From assembly GCA_018857735.1 (NCBI GenBank), contig JABMCL010000049.1, forward strand, positions 124,001-188,000: a stretch of 64,000 bases of DNA, written 5' to 3'. The position numbers and the translations under genes were made by a program. This stretch comes from Alviniconcha marisindica. Its lineage: Eukaryota; Mollusca; Gastropoda; Provannidae. Positions 12,798 through 24,975 of this stretch are shown piece after piece; the first letter of the stretch is position 1; every line of letters starts with the position of its first letter. The notes under the pieces are model-generated. The model was not told the DNA's origin. It saw only the letters and a list, made by a program, of their open reading frames with translations, and searched no databases.

Positions 12798-13084
12798 TTA
12801 AAGGAATAGTCCAAGGTTCTTAAGTATGCAAAATGACCATCAAAATGATTGACAAATGAGTCACTAGTTTGAGAGTTAATGAAATAAAAAATGGAAAAAA
12901 ATGTTTATGTTGGTTTTTAATCAATTTTATTTTCTGTAGGCTGGCCGAGACTGCTGTCTCAGGTTCTCCATCAGTCACCTGACTTTCTCGGAAGTGACAT
13001 CAGTCTGGGGAGTCGGTGCGGTTGCCATCTTAGATTGTTCACTGAATGTGTATACATGCGTGAGGTCGACAAAAAGCTCTAACA

Positions 13085-13342
13085 ATGCCGACCTACTGTG
13101 TTGTAGCAAACTGAAATAACTCACAAGCAACCCAAAGCATAACTATGCACAAGTTCCCACAGAATCGACCCGCTGTGTGACGAAAATGGGTCAAATTTGT
13201 ACAATTCAAACGAGCTGACTTTGATGCTGCGCCTCAGTCACGCCCATTTGTGTAGTGAGCACTTCGCTGAGTGCGATTTCGTAAACTTTATGGCGGAATA
13301 CCAAATGGGGTTTGCCGAAGCGGAATTTGTAGGGCTGTCCAC
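13085..13342 (+). pseudogene. degenerate THAP zinc-finger coding remnant
   Basis: From the ATG at 13085 the frame reads M-P-T-Y-C-V-V-A-N, then TGA at 13112-13114 where the second zinc Cys of the C-x(2-4)-C pair is expected. It continues with M-H-K-F-P, a second TGA at 13178-13180 (a CGA-to-TGA type change), and R-K-W-V-K-F-V. After a frameshift near 13240 it gives C-S-E-H-F then N-F-M-A-E-Y-Q-M-G-F-A. These match the THAP layout (C..C ~ HxFP ~ W ~ CxxH(F)). It is a dead DNA-binding domain from the surrounding transposon. I have not joined or repaired the frame. Confidence 0.75.
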
Positions 13343-13599
13343 AGGGTAACTGACCTGGGAAAAATTCCAGTTCGAATCTCCAAGGATGAAGCTGACAAAC
13401 AGCAAGTGCACAGCATGAAACCAAAAATTGAGAGATACACATACCCTGAAACAAGCGCTAACAAGGCAAAGACAAAAAGTCTAACGAATGCCTATGGCAG
13501 AAAAGGCCGTGAAAGAAAGAGACTATACACAAATGCCTGTGGCAAAGAAAGAAAGAACAGACCACAAATGCTGGTTTCAAACGAAAAATGGCTGCCCTA

Positions 13600-14240
13600 A
13601 TAATAATAATGTACATTTATCATGCGCTCATCAACACCCTGAGCGCTCACATGATACATATTAACCTACATATATTCTATACACATGTAGTGCATAGTCC
13701 TACCAAAACAATTTACATAAAGTAATGCACTACACACACACACACACACTGACTGTAGCAGAAACTGGGTACTGATATTAGTTAGGATGGAAATACTGTG
13801 AGAAGAGGAAGGTTTTCAGTTTGGCTTTAAAAGATGACAGGGTTGAGCAGTGTCTAAGGTCTTGTGGGAGTGAATTCCAAATGGGGGGTCCAAAGCAAGA
13901 GAAGGTGCGGAAGCCATGAGTCTTGCGTCTGTATTGTTGCGGGTGTCAGAAGAAGAGCGTAGTGTACGAGATGGAGTGTAGACACGCAGCAGTTCAGAAA
14001 GGTAAGCAGGACCAGAACCACTTAAGCACTGAAACACATACAAGCGACTTTATACTTAATACGTTCTGAAATGGGAAGCCAGTGCAGTTTTTTTTTCAGG
14101 GGAGGTGTTGAGTGGTGGTGACAGGGTGCCAAGAGAACAAGTCTTGCAGCTGAATTTTCTGGAGAGGTTGGATGACAGAATTAGGTGTACCCATGAGGAG
14201 ACAGTTGCAGTAGTCGTCGTGAATAAAAGAAGTGGAAAAG
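13600..14240 (-). mobile_element. 5'-truncated LINE 3' end (RT C-terminal region)
   Basis: Read on the minus strand, frames with several shifts give Y-C-N-C-L-L-M-G-T-P, then L-H-W-L-P-I-S-E-R-I-K, then G-P-A-Y-L-S-E-L-L-R-V-Y-T-P, then W-N-S-L-P and F-K-A-K-L-K-T-F-L-F. This is the usual order after the polymerase core in APE-type LINEs. It ends in a (taa)n tail at ~13600 after a 'gcgc' motif. It is pseudogenic and lies inside the Kolobok-like element. Confidence 0.8.
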
Positions 14241-15089
14241 AGAGAGAAAACAACAACACTTTCTAAAAAGAAAGAAGAGGCAAATAATATCAGCGAGCAA
14301 TGGGACAAAGGCTGAATATATGTAATCCGTGTAGACGATACAACCCACTTAGCAGTGACAACAACACGGCATGGCAACAGCCGCTCACCAACTACCCCAA
14401 AGAAAGAAAGAATGAGAGGTCTCGTTAAATATCGAGACTACCCCCCTCACTCGTACATCGTAAATGAACGATATAACTCAAGAAACAAAAGGGCAAGCCA
14501 AGAGAAAAAACAGTGAATGGCAAGAACCGGTAACTAGCCCAACCCCAAACCCAGGGATGCCACGAAATCGCTAGTCTATTGAACTAGAACGAACAAAACA
14601 TTTTCATATTTACATATGATGAAACAAACAAGGATAAATTGGGAAAATAAAATAAAACACCCAATAAAAGGCAGGCTCCCTGATGAGGTCTAGCCTGCTG
14701 TGAAAGCTAGAGTAAACAGAACGAAAAGACTGAAACGCCACGCACCTAACAAGGCTCGAGAAAGATGAAATAACAAGGAGGAAATAAACAAAGGCCCAAC
14801 TACTGCCAATGACGTTGGAGCTTCATCCTTGGAAATTCGAACTGGATTTTTTTTCGAAGTCGGTTACCCGCTGTGGCTATACTAGCCATTTTGCAGCGAC
14901 TCCCCAGAGTGACGTAGTGCACATATGTGCACATGATTTTCAGCGTCATGGCGACGCTTTCGGTACACAGAAAATGCCTGTTTTCGTGCATTTACAGCCC
15001 TCAGATCACAATTTCACCTACATCATTGTTCTCAGTGAACTTTAAATCGTGTCGAAAATCACCCCAAACCTTGGACTTGTCCTTTAACT

Positions 15090-15992
15090 ACTGGCTACAA
15101 CGACAGTTGTACAGAGGGGAACTGTGCTTTAAATTGCTGATGACAATAATACTTCTTCCACAATGCAACAAAAAGAGCAACAACACTGGAGATGACTCAC
15201 ATTCAAGTATAAAACTAGAACTGTTTTATTATCTCCCTTAAACACACCACTAACATGCAGAACATAGTGTGCATGAGCATTTTAGTGTATGTAGCATAGC
15301 ATGTTTAAACTACAGTGGACAAGAATCTAAAAATCACAACATTATTTTTTGTTGTTTCTGACACACCTGTGACTTTGAAAAAAGATAATCAAGCCTGGTA
15401 TGATTCTGCAGACCCCAGGCAAGGTTCACTCAAACAGTATCTAAGGGACAAAAAAAAGACCATGTTCAAGTTTTGGTCAAATCAGACATCAGTTATTGTC
15501 CTTGTAACAAAAGTTAAAAAAATAGTACATTCATGATTTAGCTGATACAGTTCACAATCTTACAAAGTTTAACTTGATCAGACAAGGAATAAAAATGTTA
15601 CTGTTTGGCACTGTGACCTTGGAATGTGGTCAAGGTCACTGAAAGTGGTATGACCTGGTAAACTCAATAAGTAGAACCTGCATTCAAAGTTAAACATCAT
15701 TAATATTTATAGTGTCTGAAAAAATGGCACTGTCCAAGTTTTCAACATGCCAGACACTCAACCTGGTCTGCCAAACACTGATCATTACATACTCACATAA
15801 TTATTTTCACCATCATTAAACACTCACATACTCTGCATATTTTCACTGAATTCCAAGCTTTAAGATGGTTTTGTTGTTACTGAACTCTGCTTTGCGATGT
15901 ATTTATCATGTCTAAGATGAAGAATAGCTACGAATTGATCAAGCACACCGCAGAGAAAAGCATTCTGCAGAGCACGCTGTAAAGAAGGGAGG
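15090..15992. other. unassigned DNA with an inverted TGACCTTG pair
   Basis: No coding exon is supported. 'gtgaccttg' at 15613-15621 and 'caaggtcac' at 15631-15639 form an exact 9-bp inverted repeat with a 9-bp gap, which resembles paired nuclear-receptor half-sites. Similar TGACCTTGACC text recurs near 61770 and 63356 in dispersed repeats, so the site may come from a repeat. A 24-codon plus frame at ~15910-15988 and an acceptor-like 'ttctttacag' on the minus strand are too weak to call. Confidence 0.35.
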
Positions 15993-16340
15993 AAGTTTTA
16001 TCCAGGGGGAAGGGGAGGTAGTTTTATCCAGGGGGAAGGGGAGGTAGTTTTATCCAGGGGGAAGGGGAGGTAGTTTTATCCAGGGGGAAGGGGAGGTAGT
16101 TTTATCCAGGGGGAAGGGGAGGTAGTTTTATCCAGGGGGAAGGGGGGGAAGTTTTATCCAGGGGGAAGGGGGGGAAGTTTTATCCAGGGGGAAGGGGAGG
16201 TAGTTTTATCCAGGGGGAAGGGGAGGTAGTTTTATCCAGGGGGAAGGGGGGGAAGTTTTATCCAGGGGGAAGGGGAGGTAGTTTTATCCAGGGGGAAGGG
16301 GAGGTAATTTTATCCAGGGGGAAGGGGAGGAAGGGTGGGG
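15993..16340. repeat. 26-bp purine-rich minisatellite, ~13 copies
   Basis: Units 'gttttatccagggggaaggg' plus 'gaggta' repeat every 26 bp (16021, 16047 and on). Two adjacent variants (gggggaagg, gagg) are interleaved. Confidence 0.95.
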
Positions 16341-16364
16341 AGACCTTACACCCAGCCCTGGCTG

Positions 16365-17335
16365 TTTGAGGAAGTGTAATAAATGGATTGATTCCTTACA
16401 GCAGTGTCTGTTTGAGGAAGTGTAATAAATGGATTGATTCCTTACACACAGCAGTGTCTGTTTGAGGAAGTGTAATAAATGGATTGATTCCTTACAGCAG
16501 TGTCTGTTTGAGGAAGTGTAATAAATGGATTGATTCCTTACAGCAGTGTCTGTTTGAGGAAGTGTAATAAATGGATTGATTCCTTACAGCAGTGTCTGTT
16601 TGAGGAAGTGTAATAAATGGATTGATTCCTTACAGCAGTGTCTGTTTGAGGAAGTGTTATAAATGGATTGATTCCTTACAGCAGTGTCTGTTTGAGGAAG
16701 TGTAATACATGGATTGATTCCTTACAGCAGTGTCTGTTTGAGGAAGTGTAATACATGGATTGATTCCTTACAGCAGTGTCTGTTTGAGGAAGTGTAATAC
16801 ATGGATTGATTCCTTACAGCAGTGTCTGTTTGAGGAAGTGTAATAAATGGATTGATTCCTTACAGCAGTGTCTGTTTGAGGAAGTGTAATAAATGGATTG
16901 ATTCCTTACACACAGCAGTGTCTGTTTGAGGAAGTGTAATAAATGGATTGATTCCTTACAGCAGTGTCTGTTTGAGGAAGTGTAATAAATGGATTGATTC
17001 CTTACAGCAGTGTCTGTTTGAGGAAGTGTAATAAATGGATTGATTCCTTACAGCAGTGTCTGTTTGAGGAAGTGTAATAAATGGATTGATTCCTTACACA
17101 CAGCAGTGTCTGTTTGAGGAAGTGTAATAAATGGATTGATTCCTTACAGCAGTGTCTGTTTGAGGAAGTGTAATACATGGATTGATTCCTTACAGCAGTG
17201 TCTGTTTGAGGAAGTGTTATAAATGGATTGATTCCTTACAGCAGTGTCTGTTTGAGGAAGTGTTATAAATGGATTGATTCCTTACAGCAGTGTCTGTTTG
17301 AGGAAGTGTTATAAATGGATTCCTTACACACAAAT
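16365..17335. repeat. 46-bp minisatellite, ~21 copies
   Basis: Units 'gcagtgtctgtttgaggaag' followed by 'tgtaataaatggattgattccttaca' repeat every 46 bp. Three units are 50 bp because of an extra 'caca'. Variants taatac/ttataa cluster in runs of neighbours, as expected from local unequal exchange. Confidence 0.95.
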
Positions 17336-17339
17336 ACTA

Positions 17340-18030
17340 ACGGAAAAGAGTTAGTCACCAACAACTAGCCACTTAGAAGGGTCACCCACTTATAACAGAA
17401 GGGTCACTGTCAGACTGATGAGTAACTACCCTGTTCATCTGAATCCCTTGGGGCATGCAGAATATAAGAAAACACACTGGTTACTTTTCAGGTGGGGGGG
17501 GGGGGGGGGGGGGGTGTGTACAGTTGGTTATATCAATCAGTCATGATTACAACTGGTTATCCGGTTCATTATATCAGTCATGATTACAACTGGTTATCCC
17601 ATTGGTTATATCAGTCATGATTACAGACTGGAGGAGTGGAGGGTTACAGCAGTCATGAGAGAACAGGAGTGTAGATGTGAAAATGGACAGGTAATACTGA
17701 TCAATACATGGGGCAGGGAGTATAACACCAGGTAGAGATATGCAAACACAAAATATGTGAGGAATATTTACAGTACAAATGCAAAAATTGAAAAACAAAG
17801 TGCTTTTTTCTCTCTCTTTTTCTTCTTCCTATGGGCCTCAAAGTGGCCACACCTGTGTCACTGTTCCTGTCTGCTATGAGACAGGCCAAGAAGTGATTAT
17901 TGCTGAAATAGTTCAGCTGGTAAATAAATGTAATCTCACAAAAGAACAAAAATGCCAGCTGGCACCTTGACTACAAAGTAGAACAGAAGCCAACATAAAA
18001 AAAGTATTAAAAAAAAAGGGTCTACTTTTG
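17340..18030. other. unassigned DNA with poly-G and a short repeat
   Basis: A run of about 20 G lies at ~17494-17513. Three copies of 'tcagtcatgattacaactgg' type sequence follow (17535-17625). No coding evidence. Confidence 0.4.
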
Positions 18031-18035
18031 CTCCT

Positions 18036-18935
18036 ACTGCCAGGACCAGTACCGTAGCACAAACAATGCACATCGCTGTTGTAAACTCCAACCAGTACTG
18101 TAACACAAACAATGCACATCGCTGTTGTAAACTCCAACCAGTATTGTAGCACAAACAATGCACATCGCTGTTGTAAACACCAACCAGTACTGTAACACAA
18201 ACAATGCACATCGCTGTTGTAAACTCCAACCAGTATTGTAGCACAAACAATGCACATTGCTGTTGTAAACTCCAACCAGTACTGTAGCACAAACAATGCA
18301 CATCGCTGTTGTAAACTCCAACCAGTATTGTAGCACAAACAATGCGCATCGCTGTTGTAAACACCAACCAGTACTGTAGAACAAACAATGCACATCGCTG
18401 TTGTAAACTCCAACCAGTATTGTAGCACAAACAATGCGCATCGCTGTTGTAAACTCCAACCAGTATTGTAGCACAAACAATGCGCATCGCTGTTGTAAAC
18501 TCCAACCAGTACTGTAGAACAAACAATGCACATCGCTGTTGTAAACTCCAACCAGTACTGTAGCACAAACAATGCACATCGCTGTTGTAAACTCCAACCA
18601 GTACTGTAGAACAAACAATGCGCATCCTGTTGTAAACTCCAACCAGTACTGTAGAACAAACAATGCACATCGCTGTTGTAAACTCCAACCAGTACTGTAG
18701 AACAAACAATGCACATCGCTGTTGTAAACTCCAACCAGTACTGTAGAACAAACAATGCACATCGCTGTTGTAAACACCAACCAGTATTGTAGCACAAACA
18801 ATGCACATCGCTGTTGTAAACTCCAACCAGTACTGTAGAACAAACAATGCACATCGCTGTTGTAAACTCCAACCAGTACCCCAGTATAAACAATAAACAA
18901 TGTACATTGCTGTTGTAAACTGCAACCAATGAATG
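18036..18935. repeat. 46-bp minisatellite, ~19 copies
   Basis: Units 'aacaatgcacatcgctgttg' plus 'taaactccaaccagtactgtagcac' repeat every 46 bp (18062, 18108). Three staggered minus frames of 288-368 codons show a 46-residue period because 46 is not a multiple of 3. They are products of the repeat, not a real protein. Confidence 0.95.
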
Positions 18936-19179
18936 CATGCTAAAAATCATTTCAGGAAAACAAATACTCTTCTTTGACAATGATTGTCTGGTGCAAAATG
19001 CATGTGGGTGTTCTAACACATTTTTATGTTGTATCTGGCTGCAATAAAATCATCCACAACTGGCAGCAGCAAGGTTAACATAAACATTGTAGGCAAATGT
19101 CACAATTCTCCTGGATTGACAATGTGACGCCATATGATTTGAGGGCCCGCAGTGTAGTTGTGGCAAGTGTCATATTAAC

Positions 19180-19530
19180 CATGGACCCACAAAGTGACAA
19201 ATGTTGCTCGAGTCATGGGTCCACAATACGGAATACAGAAGTGTCACATGAATTGCTGCTCCATGTGGCAAGTGTGACATGAATCATGGGTCTACAATGT
19301 GGCAAATGTGACATGAATCATGGGTCTACAATGTGGCAAGTGTGACATGAATCATGGGTCTACAATGTGGCAAATGTGACATGAATCATGGGTCTACAAT
19401 GTGGCAAGTGTGACATGAATCATGGGTCTACAATGTAGCAATTGTCATACAAATACAGGCCCACCATGTGGCAAATGTCACACTGGCTGACAATGCGATA
19501 AATGTCACACTGGCTGATAATGTGGCAAAT
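19180..19530. repeat. 34-bp minisatellite, ~5 clean copies plus decayed flanks
   Basis: Units 'catgggtctacaatgtggca' plus 'a(g/a)tgtgacatgaat' run from ~19270 to 19440. More diverged copies lie on both sides. Confidence 0.9.
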
Positions 19531-19539
19531 GTTACAGGA

Positions 19540-20649
19540 GATGTGGGGCCAAAATATGGCCGAGGTAAGTGTCATGTATAGCACTGTGTCAAACATCTTC
19601 ATCCTCCAAACAGCAGGTTTTCACCCCAGAGGCTGTGTGTGTGATGAGCAACGACTGAATGGTACTCATTTACTTGCTGCGGCCAACAGGACTGCAAGCA
19701 CCCGACACATCCTGCTCCCACTCTGTGTGCACAGTGTTCCAATGGGGTATTGCCTTTCCTTCACTTTCATGCCATAGTTGTTTTTGTCCCTGAAATACCT
19801 TCCCGCTAGTTTCTCTCACCTCTCCATGCAATGCAGATGCACTTTTTTGTCCTTGAAATACCCTTCCACCTAGAATGACAGCTGAGGGTGAAACTAACTT
19901 AACAGAACAGTATGAGTGGTGCCATGTGAGCAAACGCAAACACTGTCACTTCTTGTGAATGCTTTTAATAGAAGCAATTGAGTGGCATAAAACAGAACAC
20001 TCACAACTCTGTCACTTGGTGATGTCATTTTTCTATATAGTATAGTACCCTGCAATATTCATTGAATATTTGTGATTGTAAATGAGGGTCACTACTCTGT
20101 ACCGTTTTCTTATCCTTCATTCAGTCCTTCATCCTGAGCTGACCCTGACCTAAAATCAAAGCTCTGACTAAATCCTCCATTCACCTCACTTTAAAGGCAT
20201 ACATTTACAAGGCAAGATGCATTACTACCGACATAGGAGAGGCATGACCCGTCTGCCCAGCACCCCTCCTTCATATCATGGACTTGGAATTTATTCAGCA
20301 AACAAACATGAAGATTTATTTACTTTGAATGAAAGATTTAAAAAAAGAAGACTTTAACTCTTTTACAACACCTGGCGAGCCAAGGGCAGAGTATGTCCAG
20401 GTGGCAAAAAGAACTTTTAGCAATAGCGGAGGGTGCCTAGCAGACAAAGCAATACCAGCTGGAAGTTCTGATCAAAAAAAGAAGAAAATGTTTTGCAACC
20501 TTTTCACCGGCTGCGGTGAAGACTAAGGAGGAATTTTTCACCTTCATGGAACCACCGTGTCCCGCTGCACAGAGCTTAGCCCTGAAATCAGGTGAAGCGT
20601 TGACAACACACAAGTGTATCCTCTGCATCACGCAGGTTTCTTCCCACAC

Positions 20650-20699
<50 letters not shown>

Positions 20700-20840
20700 T
20701 AATAATTCAAACGGTTTGCATGTGGTGTAAGTTGTTCAAACAAGTGTGTGGAGGCAATCTGCTATGGACTAGGTGACTAGAAAACTAGCAACGCTGATCT
20801 CCTGCCAAGTGGCTCATTTGGAAGCAAGACAACACATACA
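19540..20840. other. unassigned DNA with (TC)n microsatellite
   Basis: No supportable exon. A pure (CT)n run covers ~20651-20693. Frames on both strands around 20330-20700 are open only for 65-87 codons and show no known domain. Confidence 0.4.
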
Positions 20841-20844
20841 GCGC

Positions 20845-21300
20845 TGATGTCACAAGGCAACAAATCGCTCTTCCTGTGAGTGAAGTTACGTCAACTGAAT
20901 ACCTTTAGTATGTACTGATGTCACAAGGCAACAAATCGCTCTTCCTGCGAGTGAAGTTACCTCAATTGAATACCTTTAGTATGTACTGATGTCACAAGGC
21001 AACAAATCGCTCTTCCTGCGAGTGAAGTTACGTCAACTAATACTTTATATTACTATGTCACGGCAAAAACCTTTTTGCAGTGAATTTCCTCAGTTTTAGT
21101 AGTCTGATGTCAAAAGGGTAAATCAAATCCTAGTTTGTGATGGTTAAATTGATACCTTTATAGTTGATGTCACAAGGTATAAACGCCTTTGGGGGTTACC
21201 TCAATTGAATACCTTTAGTATGTACTGATGTCACAAGGCAACAAATCGCTCTTCCTGCGAGTGAAGTTACCTGAATTCAATACCTTTAGTATGTACTGAT
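20845..21300. repeat. 71-bp repeat, 4 good copies plus decayed ones
   Basis: 'tgatgtcacaaggcaacaaa' starts at 20845, 20916, 20987 and ~21229, with two heavily decayed units between the third and the last. Confidence 0.9.
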
Positions 21301-21304
21301 GGCT

Positions 21305-22050
21305 AGGTCAAGCACAACTGCACTGGAACACCTCACTATTACACGAAAAATGCAAAGACGCCCCCCCCCCCCCCCCCCCCCCAATTTTGTGCCTGGATAC
21401 TGGAGGTCACTGTTAATATACTACATATTACGTATGACACGCCCACCTTGTTTGCACTAGGTCTGGTTAGTAGCCTGCATGTCTATAAGTCATCATCATA
21501 CCTAGTTTGGCTGCCATGGTAAATATGTTGACATAGTTGATGTCAGTCAAGTGTATGTAACACCTTTGTGTCAAGGGTTCGCTGCCCCCCCCCCCCCCCC
21601 CCCACCCTGAATAATAATAATAATTAACCTTGGCCCACATGTATGACGATCAAATAAAGTTAAAGGAGACCACCTCTAATTCTGATTTGTTAGACATCCA
21701 TAAGTCAGGATTTCAAACCATGTTTTACCAACAATGCGTGTGACGTCTAAAATTTGGTCCACTGGACACCACCTGACAACACCGATGTCAGTTTCAAAGA
21801 GTCAAAGTTTACTTTGATAGTAGCTGATGCCAGGGACCTGATGACCCCTTCCCACTGAAATTGCCCTGTCCCATCTTCAAATCTGTGTTGATTACAGCTA
21901 CAAAATTCTTTGCCCCCCCCCCCCCAACTTGTTCTTAAATTATTTCTGTAGACTAATGTGCTGTGCGCACATGTGCATGAGTGTGTAATGCAGGTCTTGC
22001 CTCTTACTTCTTGTGATTTGAATTGCTTGTAGTCAGTTACTGTCATTTTT
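21305..22050. other. unassigned DNA with three poly-C runs
   Basis: Poly-C runs lie at ~21361-21382, ~21585-21603 and ~21914-21925. An (ata)n stretch follows the second. No gene evidence. Confidence 0.4.
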
Positions 22051-22052
22051 TG

Positions 22053-22121
22053 CTTCAGGTGTCTACATACAGACACTTCAGGTGTCTACATACAGACACT
22101 TCAGGTGTCTACATACAGACA
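22053..22121. repeat. 23-bp repeat, 3 copies
   Basis: 'cttcaggtgtctacatacag' begins at 22053, 22076 and 22099. Confidence 0.95.
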
Positions 22122-22393
22122 TAGTTTATATTTGAACTCTGTACAGTGCGCCAAGCTCTACACTGATGTTAAATGTCATCGCTTACTGATATACGGGATG
22201 GTGTTAGTCCACAGAAGCGTTTGTTTTCTCCTCAACAGCTGCCTCTGTCAATAACATCAGCATCAGAGCTACCATTTTATATGGTGTTTAGGCTGTTTAA
22301 ACATTAAAAAATGAGTCTATAACTTGAAATACATATAGGCCAGCCGGCCAGTCCTATCTGCACTCCAAACATTGCAATTTTTCATTGTCACCA

Positions 22394-22715
22394 GTGTTTA
22401 GAAAATAAACATGATCAATGGGCCTCTTTGCTCCCCATACTGTGGGCCCTTAACAGAAGAGGAATGAACCATCAGTGTGTTTAGAAAATAAACATGATCA
22501 ATGGGCCTCTTTGCTCCCCATACTGTGGGCCCTTAACAGAGGAATGAACCATCAGTGTGTTTAGAAAATAAACATGATCAATGGGCCTCTTTGCTCCCCA
22601 TACTGTGGGCCCTTAACAGAGGAATGAACCATCAGTGTGTTTAGAAAATAAACATGATCAATGGGCCTCTTTGCTCCCCATACTGTGGGCCCTTAACAGA
22701 AGAAGACTAGGCACT
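22394..22715. repeat. 80-83-bp repeat, 4 copies
   Basis: 'gtgtttagaaaataaacatg' starts at 22394 and 22477 and twice more, each followed by 'atgggcctctttgctcccc'. Copies are almost identical apart from a 3-bp 'aga' indel. Confidence 0.95.
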
Positions 22716-22957
22716 AGACCCATAACATGTGAAAACTTGCATGCTTCGCATAAATACGCAACTCCTGTTTGCATGACACGGGTCCATTCTGCAAAGGAGG
22801 CAAGTTTTGTCCAGCGCGGCAGCTAGGCAATGCCCACAGCGAGCACCGTTTTGTTTTAACCCCTGAGGCACTGAGGCCATTTCAAGAAGACTCTCCAGGT
22901 TACTTCGGTCATACACTATCCTTCCACGCCCGTGTGACAGCCGTACCTACACTTTGT

Positions 22958-23140
22958 ACTGCAAAAGCTCCCATGACACTGAACTAACAATAAACGTTAC
23001 TGTACTGCAAAAGCTCCCATGACACTGAACCATGCCTGTTTGTAAATGAAGAACAATAAACGTTACTGTACTGCAAAAGCTCCCATGACACTGAACCATG
23101 CCTGTTGGTAAATGAAGAACAATAAACGTTACTGTACTGT
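22958..23140. repeat. 45/66-bp repeat, 3 copies
   Basis: 'tactgcaaaagctcccatga' occurs at 22958, 23003 and 23069. Confidence 0.9.
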
Positions 23141-23838
23141 GCATATGCAGAAGCAACTTCAGCCCCAACCTTTTTTGAGACTAAAACTAGCAGCATAACA
23201 ATTTCTGATTCTTCTTTTCTTTTTCTTCTGGGCCGTGGGGTGTACTGGATGCACTATGAACTGAACTGGGGCATTCATGTACATAGCAGTTGGCATAAGC
23301 TTACAATCTATTCCCATATGACTTTCTTACATGGGGTATAATAAAATAACTTTACACAGACCTCGGATGTTTATGGTCAAGATGCTAACACTGATCACTG
23401 GTTCACTTTAAAAATTCTGCGAAAATAATAAATGAAATGCTACTGAAGACTAGAAGGCCTTGGCTAGCAACTTGCACTTCTTCCAAAAGCCTTTCCCTGA
23501 CCACATTCAAAGCATGATTATAACACAACAGCCCTCAAGCAATGCTGGGGGGTTGATGAAAACAAAGACTGGACGTGTGAAAATGACTTTGATATCCCTC
23601 AAGTTGCTGCACAGCTACAAAAACGTCATTGCATCACACTGCGACTGTATGTCACTGTGTTACACTGCACTTCTACAGCACTGTATGACAGTGTGTAGAC
23701 AAGCTTGGGCAAATCACTACGCACACTATCTTATCACCTAGCACAAGGTGAACCTGCAAACAGTTTGACTGATGTGAACCAAGTCTCTGACAACGACTGC
23801 ACTTTCTGTTTTTATGCGACAGTTCAAACCAGTCTGCA

Positions 23839-24068
23839 TGGGTGTCTGTGCATGCCTAACCAATCCTGTGGGTGTCTGTGCATGCCTAACCAATCCTGTG
23901 GGTGTCTGTGCATGCCTAACCAATCCTGTGGGTGTCTGTGCATGCCTAACCAATCCTGTGGGTGTCTGTGCATGCCTAACCAATCCTGTGGGTGTCTGTG
24001 CATGCCTAACAAATCCTGTGGGTGTCTGTGCATGCCTAACCAATCCTGTGGGTGTCTGTGCATACCAA
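23839..24068. repeat. 30-bp minisatellite, 8 copies
   Basis: 'gggtgtctgtgcatgcctaa' plus 'ccaatcctgt' repeats every 30 bp with almost no variation. As 30 is a multiple of 3, at least two plus and two minus frames stay open (for example a Cys-rich 10-residue repeat on plus). Confidence 0.95.
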
Positions 24069-24975
24069 TCCTATTAAACCACACAACCACAAAGATAGAA
24101 AAAGCCCACCATATTTTGTCAAAGTACTTACACACTATTGCAACCAAATGGCTACAGAGTACAAGCTAAAACTCAAACCCAAAGTACAGCATTATCAGAG
24201 GGAGGCCCACTGTAACAAGGTGAATGTACAGTAATGGCTCAGTCTAAAACCTGGGCTACAATGGCATCAAAGAGTAGGCTGTACAAGCCAACACACTATC
24301 TAGTTCAGCTTCATCTTAAACCAGGATTACAGCAGCACCAAAGGGCAGGCTATACAAAACAAATGGCTATCTATAGTTAAGGTCACACAAAACAAGTGGC
24401 TATCTAGTTAAGGTCAATCTAAAACCAGGGTTATAGTGGCATCAGAATTTAAACTGCAGGCCAGTGTAACCAAATGGCTACATCACTGCATGACACAAGC
24501 TCAATCAGAAATCAGCATTACAACAGCATCACACTGCTGGCTAGTGTAACCAAATGGCTACATCACTGCATGGAGGCTGTCTTTTATTCTTGTTTCTTCA
24601 TAATTCTAAACCTGAAACATATTTTTGATTTCATTTCTGGAAGAACTGTTTACCTAAAGTACAGACATGGCAGTATTATGAACAACTGAGTCATTTTGTG
24701 TGCGTGTGTGCATGCGTGCGTGTGCATGCATGCGTGCACATGTGTGTGCTGGGATGGGGTCATGTGTAAGGTCATGTACATGTACCACAAAGAAACAAAC
24801 TGTACACAAACTATTAACTTACAATTCTTCTCAAAATAAAATTATCCGTATTTCAAACTCCAAGTGACAGAAAACAACAGCATGATATATTTTATCTTTT
24901 GAGCATATCTATAACATCAAAACAAAAATATATATTAACAGAAATAGTACAAAAACACTCATACATTGTATAAAT

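Larger units (their letters stand above)
12798..15087. mobile_element. Kolobok-like DNA transposon remnant (TTAA ends, THAP)
   Basis: The left end 12798-12818 (ttaaaggaatagtccaaggt...) and the reverse complement of 15067-15087 match at 19 of 21 positions. Both ends start with TTAA. Kolobok elements have TTAA targets, 'TTAAAGG'-type ends and a THAP-domain transposase, and a broken THAP frame lies inside at 13085. Two internal blocks are also inverted: ~13010 with ~14890 (ctggggagtcg), and ~13360-13400 with ~14816-14855 (around 'cttcatccttgga'). The element therefore looks like a fold-back derivative, further invaded by a LINE 3' end at 13600-14240. P-element ancestry is an alternative because P also carries THAP, but its targets are 8 bp. 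Confidence 0.65.

Noticed and set aside
13366..13385. tRNA gene suggested by 'agttcgaatct'
   Set aside because: A B-box-like string without an A-box or cloverleaf; it lies inside the Kolobok-like element.
15850..15990. Exon beside the 26-bp array
   Set aside because: An acceptor-like 'cttctttacag' and an open minus frame exist, but no good donor is paired and the plus strand is equally open.
17913..19019. 368-codon minus-strand open frame
   Set aside because: It is the 46-bp array read through; three staggered frames give the same 46-residue period, with no splice or domain support.
20329..20776. Two overlapping small plus-strand frames near the (CT)n run
   Set aside because: No domain, and the (CT)n tract supplies part of the open frame.
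23824..24147. CRISPR-like array (regular 30-bp repeats)
   Set aside because: Units are contiguous with no unique spacers, and the context is eukaryotic.
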